From Albimonas donghaensis (GTDB lineage: Bacteria; Pseudomonadota; Alphaproteobacteria; Rhodobacterales; Rhodobacteraceae): a stretch of DNA of 64,000 nucleotides. The position numbers and the translations under genes are program-made. The notes beneath the pieces were generated by a model. The model was given only the letters and a program-made list of their open reading frames with translations, was not told where the DNA came from and searched no databases. Positions 24,039 to 32,145 of this stretch are shown here, one piece after another; position 1 is the first letter of the stretch; each line of letters opens with the position of its first letter. The stretch spans positions 1,178,001 to 1,242,000 of the forward strand of contig NZ_FNMZ01000001.1 in the NCBI RefSeq assembly GCF_900106695.1, given 5' to 3'.

Positions 24039-25042
24039 CGCGCGCCCTCCGCGTCCAGCCAGCAGGCGACCGAGCGGCCGCCGGGCGAGGCGGTGACCGG
24101 CGGAAACTCCCGCCCGCAGACCGGCATCGCGCGGGGGCAGCGCGGGGCGAAGGCGCAGCCGGGACGGGCCAGCGCCTCGGCCCCCGGCACCAGGCCGGGG
24201 ATCTCGAACAGGGGTTCGGGGACGTCGGGCGGATCGGCCACCAGCCGGGGCACGCAGTTCACCAGCCCGCGCGCATAGGGGTGACGCGGGGCGGCGACGA
24301 AATCGGCGGCCGGCCCCTCCTCCACCTTGCGGCCGGCATACATCACCATCACGCGGTCGGTCATCTCGGCCACCACCCCGATATCGTGGGTGATCAGGAT
24401 CACGGCGGTGTTCATGCGGTCCTGAAGCTCCCGGAACAGGTCGAAGATCTGCGCCTGCACGGTGACGTCCAGCGCGGTGGTCGGCTCGTCCGCGATCAGC
24501 ACCTGCGGCTCGCAGACCAGGGCGATGGCGATCATCACCCGCTGGCGCATGCCGCCCGACAACTGGTGGGGATAGTCGCCCACCCGCCGCTCCGGCGCGG
24601 GGATGCCCACGAGGCGCAGCATCTCCACCGCCCGGTCGCGGGCCTCGCGCGCAGACAAGCCCAGATGGGCGCGGGCGGTCTCCGCGATCTGCTCGCCCAC
24701 GGTGAAAACCGGGTTGAGCGAGGTCATCGGCTCCTGAAACACCATGGAGATCCGGGCGCCGCGCACCCTGCGCAGCCGGGCTTCGGCGGCGGCGACCAGC
24801 TCCTCGTCCCCCAGCCGGATGGAGCCCGAAGCGATCCGCCCCGGCGGGTTCGGCACCAGCCCCATCAGCGCCAGCGCGGTCATCGACTTGCCGCAGCCGC
24901 TCTCGCCCACGATGCCCAGCGTCTCGCCCTCATGCAGGTCGAAGGAGAGGTCGCGCACCACCGGCGCGTCCTCCCCCCGCACGCGGAAGGCCACGGTCAG
25001 GTCGCGCACGGACAGCAGCGGGGGGGTGGGGGTCATGCTCAT
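24035..25042 (-). CDS. Dipeptide/oligopeptide-type ABC transporter ATPase (DppD-like)
   Basis: A 335-residue ATPase paired with the DppF-like subunit. Motifs are Walker [19 protein letters not shown]-loop [16 protein letters not shown], signature [16 protein letters not shown], Walker [17 protein letters not shown] and [16 protein letters not shown]. The oligopeptide C-terminal domain shows [15 protein letters not shown] place the start at the ATG at 25042 because it overlaps the permease stop as ATGA, the same coupling seen at its own end; a second Met is two codons later. Confidence 0.94.
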   Translation of the reverse strand: MSMTPTPPLLSVRDLTVAFRVRGEDAPVVRDLSFDLHEGETLGIVGESGCGKSMTALALMGLVPNPPGRIASGSIRLGDEELVAAAEARLRRVRGARISMVFQEPMTSLNPVFTVGEQIAETARAHLGLSAREARDRAVEMLRLVGIPAPERRVGDYPHQLSGGMRQRVMIAIALVCEPQVLIADEPTTALDVTVQAQIFDLFRELQDRMNTAVILITHDIGVVAEMTDRVMVMYAGRKVEEGPAADFVAAPRHPYARGLVNCVPRLVADPPDVPEPLFEIPGLVPGAEALARPGCAFAPRCPRAMPVCGREFPPVTASPGGRSVACWLDAEGAR

Positions 25043-25941
25043 CGCTCCCTCAGGCGCGGGTTCAGCGCGTCGTTCAGCCCGTCGCCCACGAGGCTGATGG
25101 CCAGCACGGCGAGGAAGATGGCGAGGCCCGGAAAGGTCACCGCCCACCACGCGTCGAGCACATAGGGCCGGTTGTCGCCGATGATCCGCCCCCAGCTCAT
25201 CGCGTTGGGATCGCCGAGGCCGAGAAAGGCCAGCCCCGCCTCGAACAGGATCGCGGTGCCGGCGCTGAGCGCCGCGGAGACGATCAGCGGCGGCGCCGCG
25301 TTGGGCAGGATCACCGCCCAGATCAGCCGCGCGTCCGACGCCCCGATCGAGCGTTCGGCCCGCACATAGTCCATCTCCCGCAGCCGCATGAACTCGACTC
25401 GGGTCAGGCGGGCGGTGGAGGTCCAGGAGACCGCGCCGATGGCGATGGCGATGTTCACCAGGCTCGCGCCGAAGAGCATGACCACCACCATGGCCAGCAG
25501 CAGGTTGGGCAGGACCTGGAAGAATTCCGTGACCCGCATCAGGGCGTTGTCGATGCGCCCGCCATAATAGCCCGCGAAGGCCCCGACCAGAACGCCGATG
25601 GCGACCGTCAGCGCGGCGGCCGAGCCGCCGACGATCAGCGTCACCCGCCCGCCATGGATCAGGCCCGCCAGCAGGTCGCGGCCCACATAGTCGGTGCCCA
25701 GCCAGTATTCGCTCGCCCCCGGCGGGGTCAGCGGCATCCACACCATGTCGTCGGGGCTGACGGAATAGAGCGCGGGGCCTAGCGCGGCCTCGGCCAGGAC
25801 CAGCAGCAGCAGGGCCAGCCCGATCATCGCCGCCCCGTTGCGGCGGAACATCCGCCAGGCCTGACGGGCGGGGGAGACCGGCTCGGGGACGGGCATGGGG
25901 GGCATGGGGGGCATGGAGGTCATGACGGGGGGCTCGCTCAT
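25039..25941 (-). CDS. Dipeptide-type ABC transporter permease (DppC-like)
   Basis: A 300-residue inner-membrane permease. A proline/methionine-rich N-terminal tail (MPPMPPMPVPEPVSPARQAW) is followed by the OppC N-terminal helix (NGAAMIGLALLLLVLAEAAL) and five further segments. The EAA-type loop that contacts the ATPase reads RSIGASDARLIWAVILPNAAPPL. The GTDYVGRDLLAGLIHGGRVTL motif is typical of DppC. It overlaps both neighbouring genes by four bases. Confidence 0.93.
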   Translation of the reverse strand: MSEPPVMTSMPPMPPMPVPEPVSPARQAWRMFRRNGAAMIGLALLLLVLAEAALGPALYSVSPDDMVWMPLTPPGASEYWLGTDYVGRDLLAGLIHGGRVTLIVGGSAAALTVAIGVLVGAFAGYYGGRIDNALMRVTEFFQVLPNLLLAMVVVMLFGASLVNIAIAIGAVSWTSTARLTRVEFMRLREMDYVRAERSIGASDARLIWAVILPNAAPPLIVSAALSAGTAILFEAGLAFLGLGDPNAMSWGRIIGDNRPYVLDAWWAVTFPGLAIFLAVLAISLVGDGLNDALNPRLRER

Positions 25942-26909
25942 CGGGCGCCGATCCTCGGGTCGATCAGCCGATACAGCAGGTCCACGGCGATATTCACCGC
26001 CACCACCATAAGGGCCGAAAAGAACAGGATGCCCAGCAGCGTCGGGCTGTCCCGCCGCAACAGGCTCTCATAGGCCAGCGTGCCGAGCCCCGGCCAGGCG
26101 AACACCGTCTCCACCAGCACCGCGCCCGACACGACCTGCGCGAATTGCAGCCCGGCGAAGGTCACCACGGGCAGCAACGCGTTGCGCAGGGCGTGCTTGT
26201 AGACCACCAGGAAGCGGCTCAGTCCCTTGGCCCGCGCCGTGCGCACATAGTCGGAGCCGAGCACGTCCAGCATGCTCGCCCGCGCCAGCCGCGAATAGAA
26301 GGCGAGGTAGATCGAGGCCAGCGTCAGCACCGGCAGCACCATATGCGCGGCCACATCCGCCGCCCGCCCCCAGGGCCCCATCCGGCCCGCGTCCACCGAA
26401 CTCATGCCCGAGATCGGCAGCACCGGCAGCGCCACGGAAAAGGTCAGGATCAGCAGGATCCCCACCCAGAACACCGGGGCCGAGAAGCCGGCCAGCGACA
26501 GCAGCGTCACCAGATGGCTCAGCCAGCCATTGCGGTTCTGGGCCGAAACCACGCCGAGGAAACAGCCCAGCAGCAGCGCCAGCGTCAGCGCCGCGCAGAC
26601 CAGCAGCAGGGTCGCCCCGATGCGGTCGAGGATCAGCCCGGTCACCGGCTGATCGTAGTAGAACGAGTGCCCCAGATCCCCCTGCGCCACCCGGCCCAGA
26701 TAGGTCAGAAGCTGCACGTGAAAGGGACGGTCGAGCCCGTAGCCCGCCCGGATCTCGGCCAGAAGCTCGGGCGTGGCGCCGCCCATCTCGCCGGCCAGAA
26801 CCTCCACCGGGTCGCCGGGGGCCATGTGGATCAGCGCGAAGTTGAACACCAGCACCGCCAGCAGCAGGCCGGCGGCGTTCAACAGGCGTCGGCTCAGGGT
26901 GCGGATCAT
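25938..26909 (-). CDS. Dipeptide-type ABC transporter permease (DppB-like)
   Basis: A 323-residue permease with six membrane segments. The N-terminal helix LLNAAGLLLAVLVFNFALIHMAPGDPV and the segment GYGLDRPFHVQLLTYLGRVAQGDLGHSFYYDQPV are hallmarks of DppB. The ATPase-contact loop is RTARAKGLSRFLVVYKHALRNAL. It lies 103 bases after the binding-protein gene, which leaves room for reduced expression relative to that gene, and overlaps DppC by ATGA. Confidence 0.93.
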   Translation of the reverse strand: MIRTLSRRLLNAAGLLLAVLVFNFALIHMAPGDPVEVLAGEMGGATPELLAEIRAGYGLDRPFHVQLLTYLGRVAQGDLGHSFYYDQPVTGLILDRIGATLLLVCAALTLALLLGCFLGVVSAQNRNGWLSHLVTLLSLAGFSAPVFWVGILLILTFSVALPVLPISGMSSVDAGRMGPWGRAADVAAHMVLPVLTLASIYLAFYSRLARASMLDVLGSDYVRTARAKGLSRFLVVYKHALRNALLPVVTFAGLQFAQVVSGAVLVETVFAWPGLGTLAYESLLRRDSPTLLGILFFSALMVVAVNIAVDLLYRLIDPRIGAR

Positions 26910-27012
26910 CGCGGCTCGCTCGACAGGGGCTGCGGGGACGGACGGAACGGGGGCGTGGCGCGACGGCCGGCCCCGCCCTCCCGAGGAAGGGCGAGCCCGG
27001 CGCGGGCGGAGA

Positions 27013-28725
27013 TCACTCGGCCGAAACCGTCATCTCGTCCCAGGGGGCGAGCGGCCCGAAGGCGCCGTCCGGCGCGCCCTCGACCCGGGCGCCGAGGATG
27101 GTGGTGGTGAACTCCTCCGGCATCCAGATGAACACCTGGTCGGCCACCGCCTTCTGCTGGATCTCGGCGTAGATCCCCTTGCGGACGTCGAAATCCTGCT
27201 CCACCGCCGCCGCGTCCAGCAGCGCGTCCATGGCCGGGTCGCAATAGCCCTGCGTGTTCGACCAGATCACGTTGCGGATGTTGTCGCAGTCGAAATGCCG
27301 GTGCACGCCGATCACCGGGTCGGGATAGTTGAAGGACCCGTTCAACGTCGCCTCGTAGTCGAAGCTGGAGATGCGGCTCACCCAGGTGCCGAAATCCGGG
27401 GCGCGGCGCAGCTCCACCGAGACGCCCAGCTTGCCGAGCTGGGCGCGGATGTATTCCGCCATCGGCCCGTGCGACTGCAACGCCCAGCTGGGCACGTCGA
27501 GCGTGAAGCCGAAGCGCGCGCCGCCCGACCCCGCCGGGTAGCCCGCCTCGTCCAGCATCGCCGCCGCCTTCTCCATGTCCGGCTCAAGCCGCGGCACGTC
27601 GGCGGTGTAGAACGGGTTGCCGGTATGCAGCGGCCCGGTCCCGACCTCGGCCCGGCCGCCGAACAGCACCCTGGCCACGAATCCGGTGTCCAGCGCCATC
27701 GCCAGCGCCTGGCGCACCTTCACGTCGGCGAAGGGCCCGTCGCGCAGGTTCATTTCGAGATAGTGGATGTAGCCCACCGCCCCGTAGCCGTCCTTGCTGA
27801 CGGTCACGCCGCCGGCCTCCTCCAGCCGCTCGGCGTCGGTGGGCTTGGCGCCGGAGAAGGGCGCGTAGTCGATCTCCCCCTTCTCGACCATCAGCATCCG
27901 GGTCAGCCCGTCCTTGACCAGCGGGAACACGATGCGGTCGAGCTTCGGGCGGCCCTCGATGAAGAAATCCTCGTTCTTCACCAGGATCAGTTTCTCGGCG
28001 GGGTTGTTCTCCTCGACCTTGAAGGGGCCGGAGCCGACCACGTCGGTCATGTTGCGCGGGTGCTTCTTCACCTCCTGCCCGTCGCCGTAGACATGCCGGG
28101 GCAGGATCGGCATCAGCAGCGGCTGCAGGGACAGAAGCAGGCCGGGCGCGGGCTCGGACAGCTTGAAGACGGCCGTGAGGTCGTCGGGCGTCTCCACCGT
28201 CTCGACCTTGCCGAACATGGCCGGGCCGAACGGGTGATTGGCCTTCACCACATCGAGCGAGAACGCCACGTCGGCCGAGGTGATCGGCGCCCCGTCATGG
28301 AAGGTCGCGCCCTCGACCAGGCGGAACGTGTAGGTCAGCCCGTCCTCCGAGACCTCCCACCCCGTCGCCAGATAGGGCTCGGCGCCGTAATCCGCGCCGA
28401 TCAGCACCAGCCCCGCGAAGATCTGGGAGCCCGGCACGCCGGTCGCCGCCCCTGACTGCACCCCGGGATTGAGCGAGCGGTAGCCCGAGGTGAACGCGGT
28501 CAGCGTCCCCTCCGCCGAGGCCGCCAGCGGCGCGCCGAGCGCGCCGGCCAGGGTCGCCATCGCGGCGAGCAGGGATGCGGGGCGGGGACTGGAGGGGCGG
28601 GGACTGGAGGGGCGGGCGCTGGAGGGGCGGGCGCTGGAGGGGCGGGCGCTGGAGGGGCGGGGACGGGGCGCGCGGGCGAGCGGGGGCCGTGAGAACGGCG
28701 CGGGCGCGCGGAACAATCGGGTCAT
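27013..28725 (-). CDS. ABC transporter substrate-binding protein, family 5 (DppA-like)
   Basis: A 570-residue periplasmic binding protein. The family-5 signature is seen in PYLATGWEVSEDGLTYTFRLVEGATFHDGAPITSADVAFSL. The N-terminus is odd: a hydrophobic signal (LLAAMATLAGALGAPLAASA) is preceded by about 50 residues with five tandem RPSSA/RPSSP units, giving a long basic n-region. A start inside the repeats is not offered by any Met, so the extension is either translated or a GTG/TTG start is used. It is the first gene of the leftward dpp operon and is divergent from an XRE-cupin regulator. The ligand is unknown. Confidence 0.92.
   Translation of the reverse strand: MTRLFRAPAPFSRPPLARAPRPRPSSARPSSARPSSARPSSPRPSSPRPASLLAAMATLAGALGAPLAASAEGTLTAFTSGYRSLNPGVQSGAATGVPGSQIFAGLVLIGADYGAEPYLATGWEVSEDGLTYTFRLVEGATFHDGAPITSADVAFSLDVVKANHPFGPAMFGKVETVETPDDLTAVFKLSEPAPGLLLSLQPLLMPILPRHVYGDGQEVKKHPRNMTDVVGSGPFKVEENNPAEKLILVKNEDFFIEGRPKLDRIVFPLVKDGLTRMLMVEKGEIDYAPFSGAKPTDAERLEEAGGVTVSKDGYGAVGYIHYLEMNLRDGPFADVKVRQALAMALDTGFVARVLFGGRAEVGTGPLHTGNPFYTADVPRLEPDMEKAAAMLDEAGYPAGSGGARFGFTLDVPSWALQSHGPMAEYIRAQLGKLGVSVELRRAPDFGTWVSRISSFDYEATLNGSFNYPDPVIGVHRHFDCDNIRNVIWSNTQGYCDPAMDALLDAAAVEQDFDVRKGIYAEIQQKAVADQVFIWMPEEFTTTILGARVEGAPDGAFGPLAPWDEMTVSAE
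28585..28659 (-). repeat. Five 15-bp tandem units in the binding-protein leader
   Basis: In the coding sense the 15-bp unit encodes RPSSA three times and RPSSP twice (residues 23-47). The units are nearly identical in DNA as well, which points to recent expansion by slippage. The frame is kept because the unit is a multiple of three. Confidence 0.85.
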
Positions 28726-28771
28726 GGCTCAATCCTATCCTGTCGGGGCCCGCGGACTGAGCGCCGCGGCT

Positions 28772-28816
28772 GACAAAACGGTTGTCGCGAATCTGAAAAA
28801 TTGCAATGATTTTTTC
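28772..28816. promoter_or_regulatory. Operator-like region between the dpp operon and the XRE-cupin gene
   Basis: Two inverted repeats lie in the divergent gap. GACAA (28772-28776) and TTGTC (28782-28786) flank AACGG. GAAAAAT (28795-28801) faces ATTTTTTC (28809-28816) across 7 bases. The second is strikingly AT-rich for this genome. Both are natural candidates for binding by the XRE-cupin regulator and for promoter elements of either gene. Confidence 0.5.
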
Positions 28817-28849
28817 ACCAAGGCGAAATCGAGCGAAAAGACCTTCAAC

Positions 28850-29491
28850 ATGGCGAAAGCTAGAACGCGGCGCGACGTCCCCCCCTTCCCGGCGCAGGAC
28901 CGGCCCGCCCCGAAGGATACGGCCTCCCCCGGCGATCAGCCCGTGGGCCAGCAGATCCGCGAGCTTCGCCGCGCCCGCGGCCTGACGCTCAGCGAACTGG
29001 CCGCCGCCGCCGGCCGCTCCATCGGCAACCTGTCGGAGATGGAGCGCGGGCTCAGCCCCATCACCATCGAGAGCCTCGACGCCATCTCCCGCGCGCTGGG
29101 GGTGACGGTGAACTGGTTCTTCTCCGGCGCCGCCATCGCGCCGCCCGAGGAACGCGACGTGGTGGTCCGCCGGGCCGCGCGGCGGGAGCTGAACCTCGGC
29201 CAGGCCGGCACGCGCGAAGAACTGCTCTCCCCCTCCCTCTCCGGCCAGCTGGAGATGATCCTCACCACCTTCGCCCCCGGCGCCGGCACCGGAGAACCCG
29301 GCCGGACCCGCAAGGGCGAGGAAGGCGGGCTGGTGCTCTCGGGCCGGCTTGAGCTGCATGACGGCGACCGCACCTGGCTGCTGGAGGAAGGCGACAGCTT
29401 CCAGCTTCGCGGCGACGGCGCGCACTGGGTCCGCAATCCGGGCGCGCGCGACGCGGTGGTGGTCTGGGTGATCACCCCGGCCAATTACTGA
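28850..29491 (+). CDS. XRE-family regulator with C-terminal cupin
   Basis: A 213-residue regulator. An HTH_3 domain spans about residues 30-85 (GQQIRELRRARGLTLSELAAAAG, then SIGNLSEMERGLSPITIESL). A cupin domain fills the rest (FAPGAGTG, GLVLSGRLELHDGD, LLEEGDSFQLRGDGAHWVRNPG). This layout is typical of PuuR-like repressors of amine or amino-acid catabolism. I start it at the ATG at 28850; the frame is open further upstream but runs into the divergent promoter. It lies next to amidohydrolase, CobW and FAD/GcvT genes on the same strand and a dpp operon on the other, so it probably controls both. Confidence 0.9.
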   Translation: MAKARTRRDVPPFPAQDRPAPKDTASPGDQPVGQQIRELRRARGLTLSELAAAAGRSIGNLSEMERGLSPITIESLDAISRALGVTVNWFFSGAAIAPPEERDVVVRRAARRELNLGQAGTREELLSPSLSGQLEMILTTFAPGAGTGEPGRTRKGEEGGLVLSGRLELHDGDRTWLLEEGDSFQLRGDGAHWVRNPGARDAVVVWVITPANY

Positions 29492-29523
29492 CCCCGAACC
29501 CCAACACGAACGGAGCCCCCGCC

Positions 29524-31179
29524 ATGACCGACCCGAGCCAGATCACGGTGTTCACGGCGCGGCGCATCCGCACCATGAACCGATCCAACCCCGTGGCCAC
29601 CGCGGTGGCGGTGCGCGACGGCAGGATCCTGGAGGTCGGCACGCCGGAGACCCTGCGCCCCTGGCTCGACGCCCATCCCCACACCGTCGACGACCGCTTC
29701 CGCGACGCGGTGCTGATGCCCGGCTTCATCGACCCGCACCTGCACCCGACGCTGGCCGCGATCCTGCTGCCCTGCCATTTCATCACCGCGCTGGAATGGC
29801 GCCTGCCCAACCGCGTCTCCCCCCCCGTGACGAGCCAGGAGGCCTACATGGCCCGGCTGACGGAGATCGAGGCCGGGCTCGCGGACCCCGCCGAGCCGCT
29901 GATCACCTGGGGCTATCACCGCATCTGGCACGGCGCCGTGACCCGCGAGATGCTCAACGCGGTGTCGTCCGAGCGCCCCATCGTGCTCTGGCAGCGGTCC
30001 TTCCACGAGGTGGTGGCCAATGACGCGGCGATCGACTGGATGGGGCTCGACCGCGCCGATCTCGACCGCCACCCGCAGGTGGAGCCGTCGACGGGGCGCT
30101 TTTTCGAGACCGGGCTGTCGCTGGCCATGCGGGGCATGAACCCTCATCTGCTGGCGCCGCAGCGGTTCTCGGGCGGGCTGGAGCTGGTGAAACAGGCGAT
30201 CCATTGGGGCGGTCACACCACCATCGGCGAACTCGCCTATCCGCTGGCCGACGACGCCGGCGAATGGGCGGCGCTGAAGGCGGCGCTGGACGGCGACGAC
30301 GTGCCCTTCCGCACCCATTTCGTCCCCCGCGGCGCCCTGCGCGGCGCCTTCGACGCCCAGGGCGCGGACCTGGCGCGCATCGACGGCTACGCCGCCCGCA
30401 ACACCCATCGCCTGCGCTTCGGCAACGGGGTCAAGCTTTTCACCGACGGCGGGTTCTTCGCCGAGCTGATGCAGGTGCAGGAGCCCGGCTTCATCGACGG
30501 CCATCACGGCGAATGGATGATGGCGCCCGAGGCGTTCGAGCGCGTGGCCCGCGATCTGTGGCACGCAGGCAAGCGCATCCATGTGCATTGCACCGGCGAT
30601 CTGGGGGTGGAGCTGGCGCTGGACGTGCTGGAGCGCCTGCAATTCGCGCGCCCGCGCTTCAACCACCGCTTCACCATCGAGCATTTCGGCCTGTCGACGC
30701 CCGAGCAGGTCCGCCGCATCCGCGATCTCGGCGCGCTGGTCTCGGCCAATGTCTACTATGTGCATGAGCTGGGCGAGGCCTACTGGCAGCGCTCCATCGG
30801 GCATGAGCGGGCGTCGTCGATGTCCCGCCTCGGTGCGCTGGAGCGGGAGGGGGTCACCACCGCCCTGCATTCCGATTTCACCATGGCCCCGGCGCTGCCG
30901 CTGAACTCGGCCTGGGTGGCGGTGAACCGGGTGGCGGAATCCGGCGCGGTGATCGGGGCGGAGGAACGCATGAGCCTCGACGCCGCCATGCGCGCCATCA
31001 CCATCGACGCGGCCTATGTGCTGGGGATGGAGAACGAGATCGGCTCGATCCGCGCCGGCAAGGCCGCCGATTTCACCGTGCTGGGCGAGGACCCGTGGGA
31101 GGTCGACCCGATGGCGCTGCGCGACATTCCCGTTCTGGGCACGGTGTTCGAGGGCCGGCATTTCCCGGCGGCGGGCTGA
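29524..31179 (+). CDS. Amidohydrolase of the YtcJ-like group
   Basis: A 551-residue metal-dependent hydrolase. The beta-sandwich start ARRIRTMNRSNPVATAVAVRDGRILEVG leads into GFIDPHLHP (HxH ligands). Later ligands sit in KRIHVHCTGDLGVELAL, FTIEHFGLST and ALHSDFTMAP. The closing beta-strands IGSIRAGKAADFTVLGEDPW are a hallmark of the superfamily. YtcJ-like proteins hydrolyse amides such as N-substituted formamides, but substrates vary. It begins 32 bases after the XRE-cupin gene and ends 3 bases before the CobW-like gene. A metallochaperone next to a metal enzyme is suggestive. Confidence 0.9.
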   Translation: MTDPSQITVFTARRIRTMNRSNPVATAVAVRDGRILEVGTPETLRPWLDAHPHTVDDRFRDAVLMPGFIDPHLHPTLAAILLPCHFITALEWRLPNRVSPPVTSQEAYMARLTEIEAGLADPAEPLITWGYHRIWHGAVTREMLNAVSSERPIVLWQRSFHEVVANDAAIDWMGLDRADLDRHPQVEPSTGRFFETGLSLAMRGMNPHLLAPQRFSGGLELVKQAIHWGGHTTIGELAYPLADDAGEWAALKAALDGDDVPFRTHFVPRGALRGAFDAQGADLARIDGYAARNTHRLRFGNGVKLFTDGGFFAELMQVQEPGFIDGHHGEWMMAPEAFERVARDLWHAGKRIHVHCTGDLGVELALDVLERLQFARPRFNHRFTIEHFGLSTPEQVRRIRDLGALVSANVYYVHELGEAYWQRSIGHERASSMSRLGALEREGVTTALHSDFTMAPALPLNSAWVAVNRVAESGAVIGAEERMSLDAAMRAITIDAAYVLGMENEIGSIRAGKAADFTVLGEDPWEVDPMALRDIPVLGTVFEGRHFPAAG

Positions 31180-31182
31180 GCC

Positions 31183-32145
31183 GTGGCCCCCGTCCTTCCC
31201 GGGTCCGGCCGCATCCCCGTCACGCTGCTCTCGGGCTATCTCGGCGCCGGCAAGACCACGGCGGTCAACCGCCTGCTGGCCGCGGGCGCCGGGCGCCGGC
31301 TGGCGGTGCTGGTCAATGATTTCGGGGCGGTGTCGGTGGACGCGGCGCTGATCGAGGCGCGGGACGCGACCACCATCAGCCTCGCCAACGGCTGCCTGTG
31401 CTGCGCGGTTTCGGACGATCTGGGCGGGGCGCTGGACGGGCTCGCCGCCCTGCCCGAGCCCCCCGAACAGGTGCTGATCGAGGCGAGCGGCGTGGCCCAC
31501 CCCGCCCGCATCGCGCGGATGGCGGGGGGCTGGCCGGGCTTCGCGCTCGACGCCGTGGCGACGGTGGCGGACCCCGAGACCCTGCGCGCCCGGGCCGCCG
31601 ACAAGTTCGTGGGCCGGCTGGTGCGCGACCAGGTGGAGGCCGCGGACCTGCTGCTTCTGTCGCGCGCCGATCTGGCCTGTCCGGCGGCGGTGGCGGACGC
31701 GCGCGCGCTGCTCGCGGGGCTCGCCCCCGGCCGCCCGGTGCTGGACGCCGCCGAGGCCGCCGCGGCGCCCGATCTGCTGCTGGGCCCGCTGGTCTCCGGC
31801 GCCCAACCCCGCCCCCTGCCCGGCCCCGCGCCGCACCCGGCCTTTTCATCCCGCATCTGGACCCCGCCCGGCCCCATCGCGCCCGAGCGGATGCGCGAGA
31901 TCCTCGCCGCCCTCCCCGCCCCCATCCACCGCGCCAAGGGGTTTTTCGTGACCCCTGACGGCGCGACGATGCTGGCCCAGCGGGCCGGGGCGCGGGTGGA
32001 GATCGCCCCCGCCGCGCCCGCCGCGACCGCCATCGTCCTCATCGCCGCCGGCCCCGCCGAGACGCGCGAAAACGCCCTCCCCCGGGCCATCGCCGAACTC
32101 GACGCCGCCCCTTTCCAAGACACCCGCCCCGGAGACGCCGCGTGA
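31183..32145 (+). CDS. CobW/COG0523-type G3E GTPase (putative metallochaperone)
   Basis: A 320-residue GTPase. The P-loop GYLGAGKTTAVNRLL lies near residue 20, followed by VLVNDFGAVSVDAALI, the metal-binding LANGCLCCAVSDD (CxCC), and VLIEASGVAHPARI. The guanine-recognition region is around LLLSRADL. The C-terminal domain is short and lacks the histidine-rich tract of many zinc-related members. The GTG start lies 3 bases past the amidohydrolase stop, and the stop overlaps the next gene as GTGA. In this setting it may load metal into the amidohydrolase; this is inference from position. Confidence 0.9.
   Translation: MAPVLPGSGRIPVTLLSGYLGAGKTTAVNRLLAAGAGRRLAVLVNDFGAVSVDAALIEARDATTISLANGCLCCAVSDDLGGALDGLAALPEPPEQVLIEASGVAHPARIARMAGGWPGFALDAVATVADPETLRARAADKFVGRLVRDQVEAADLLLLSRADLACPAAVADARALLAGLAPGRPVLDAAEAAAAPDLLLGPLVSGAQPRPLPGPAPHPAFSSRIWTPPGPIAPERMREILAALPAPIHRAKGFFVTPDGATMLAQRAGARVEIAPAAPAATAIVLIAAGPAETRENALPRAIAELDAAPFQDTRPGDAA

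Noticed and set aside
29485-31836. A 783-codon minus-strand frame
   Set aside because: It is antisense to the amidohydrolase and CobW genes, rich in Arg/His/Gln, with no family resemblance.
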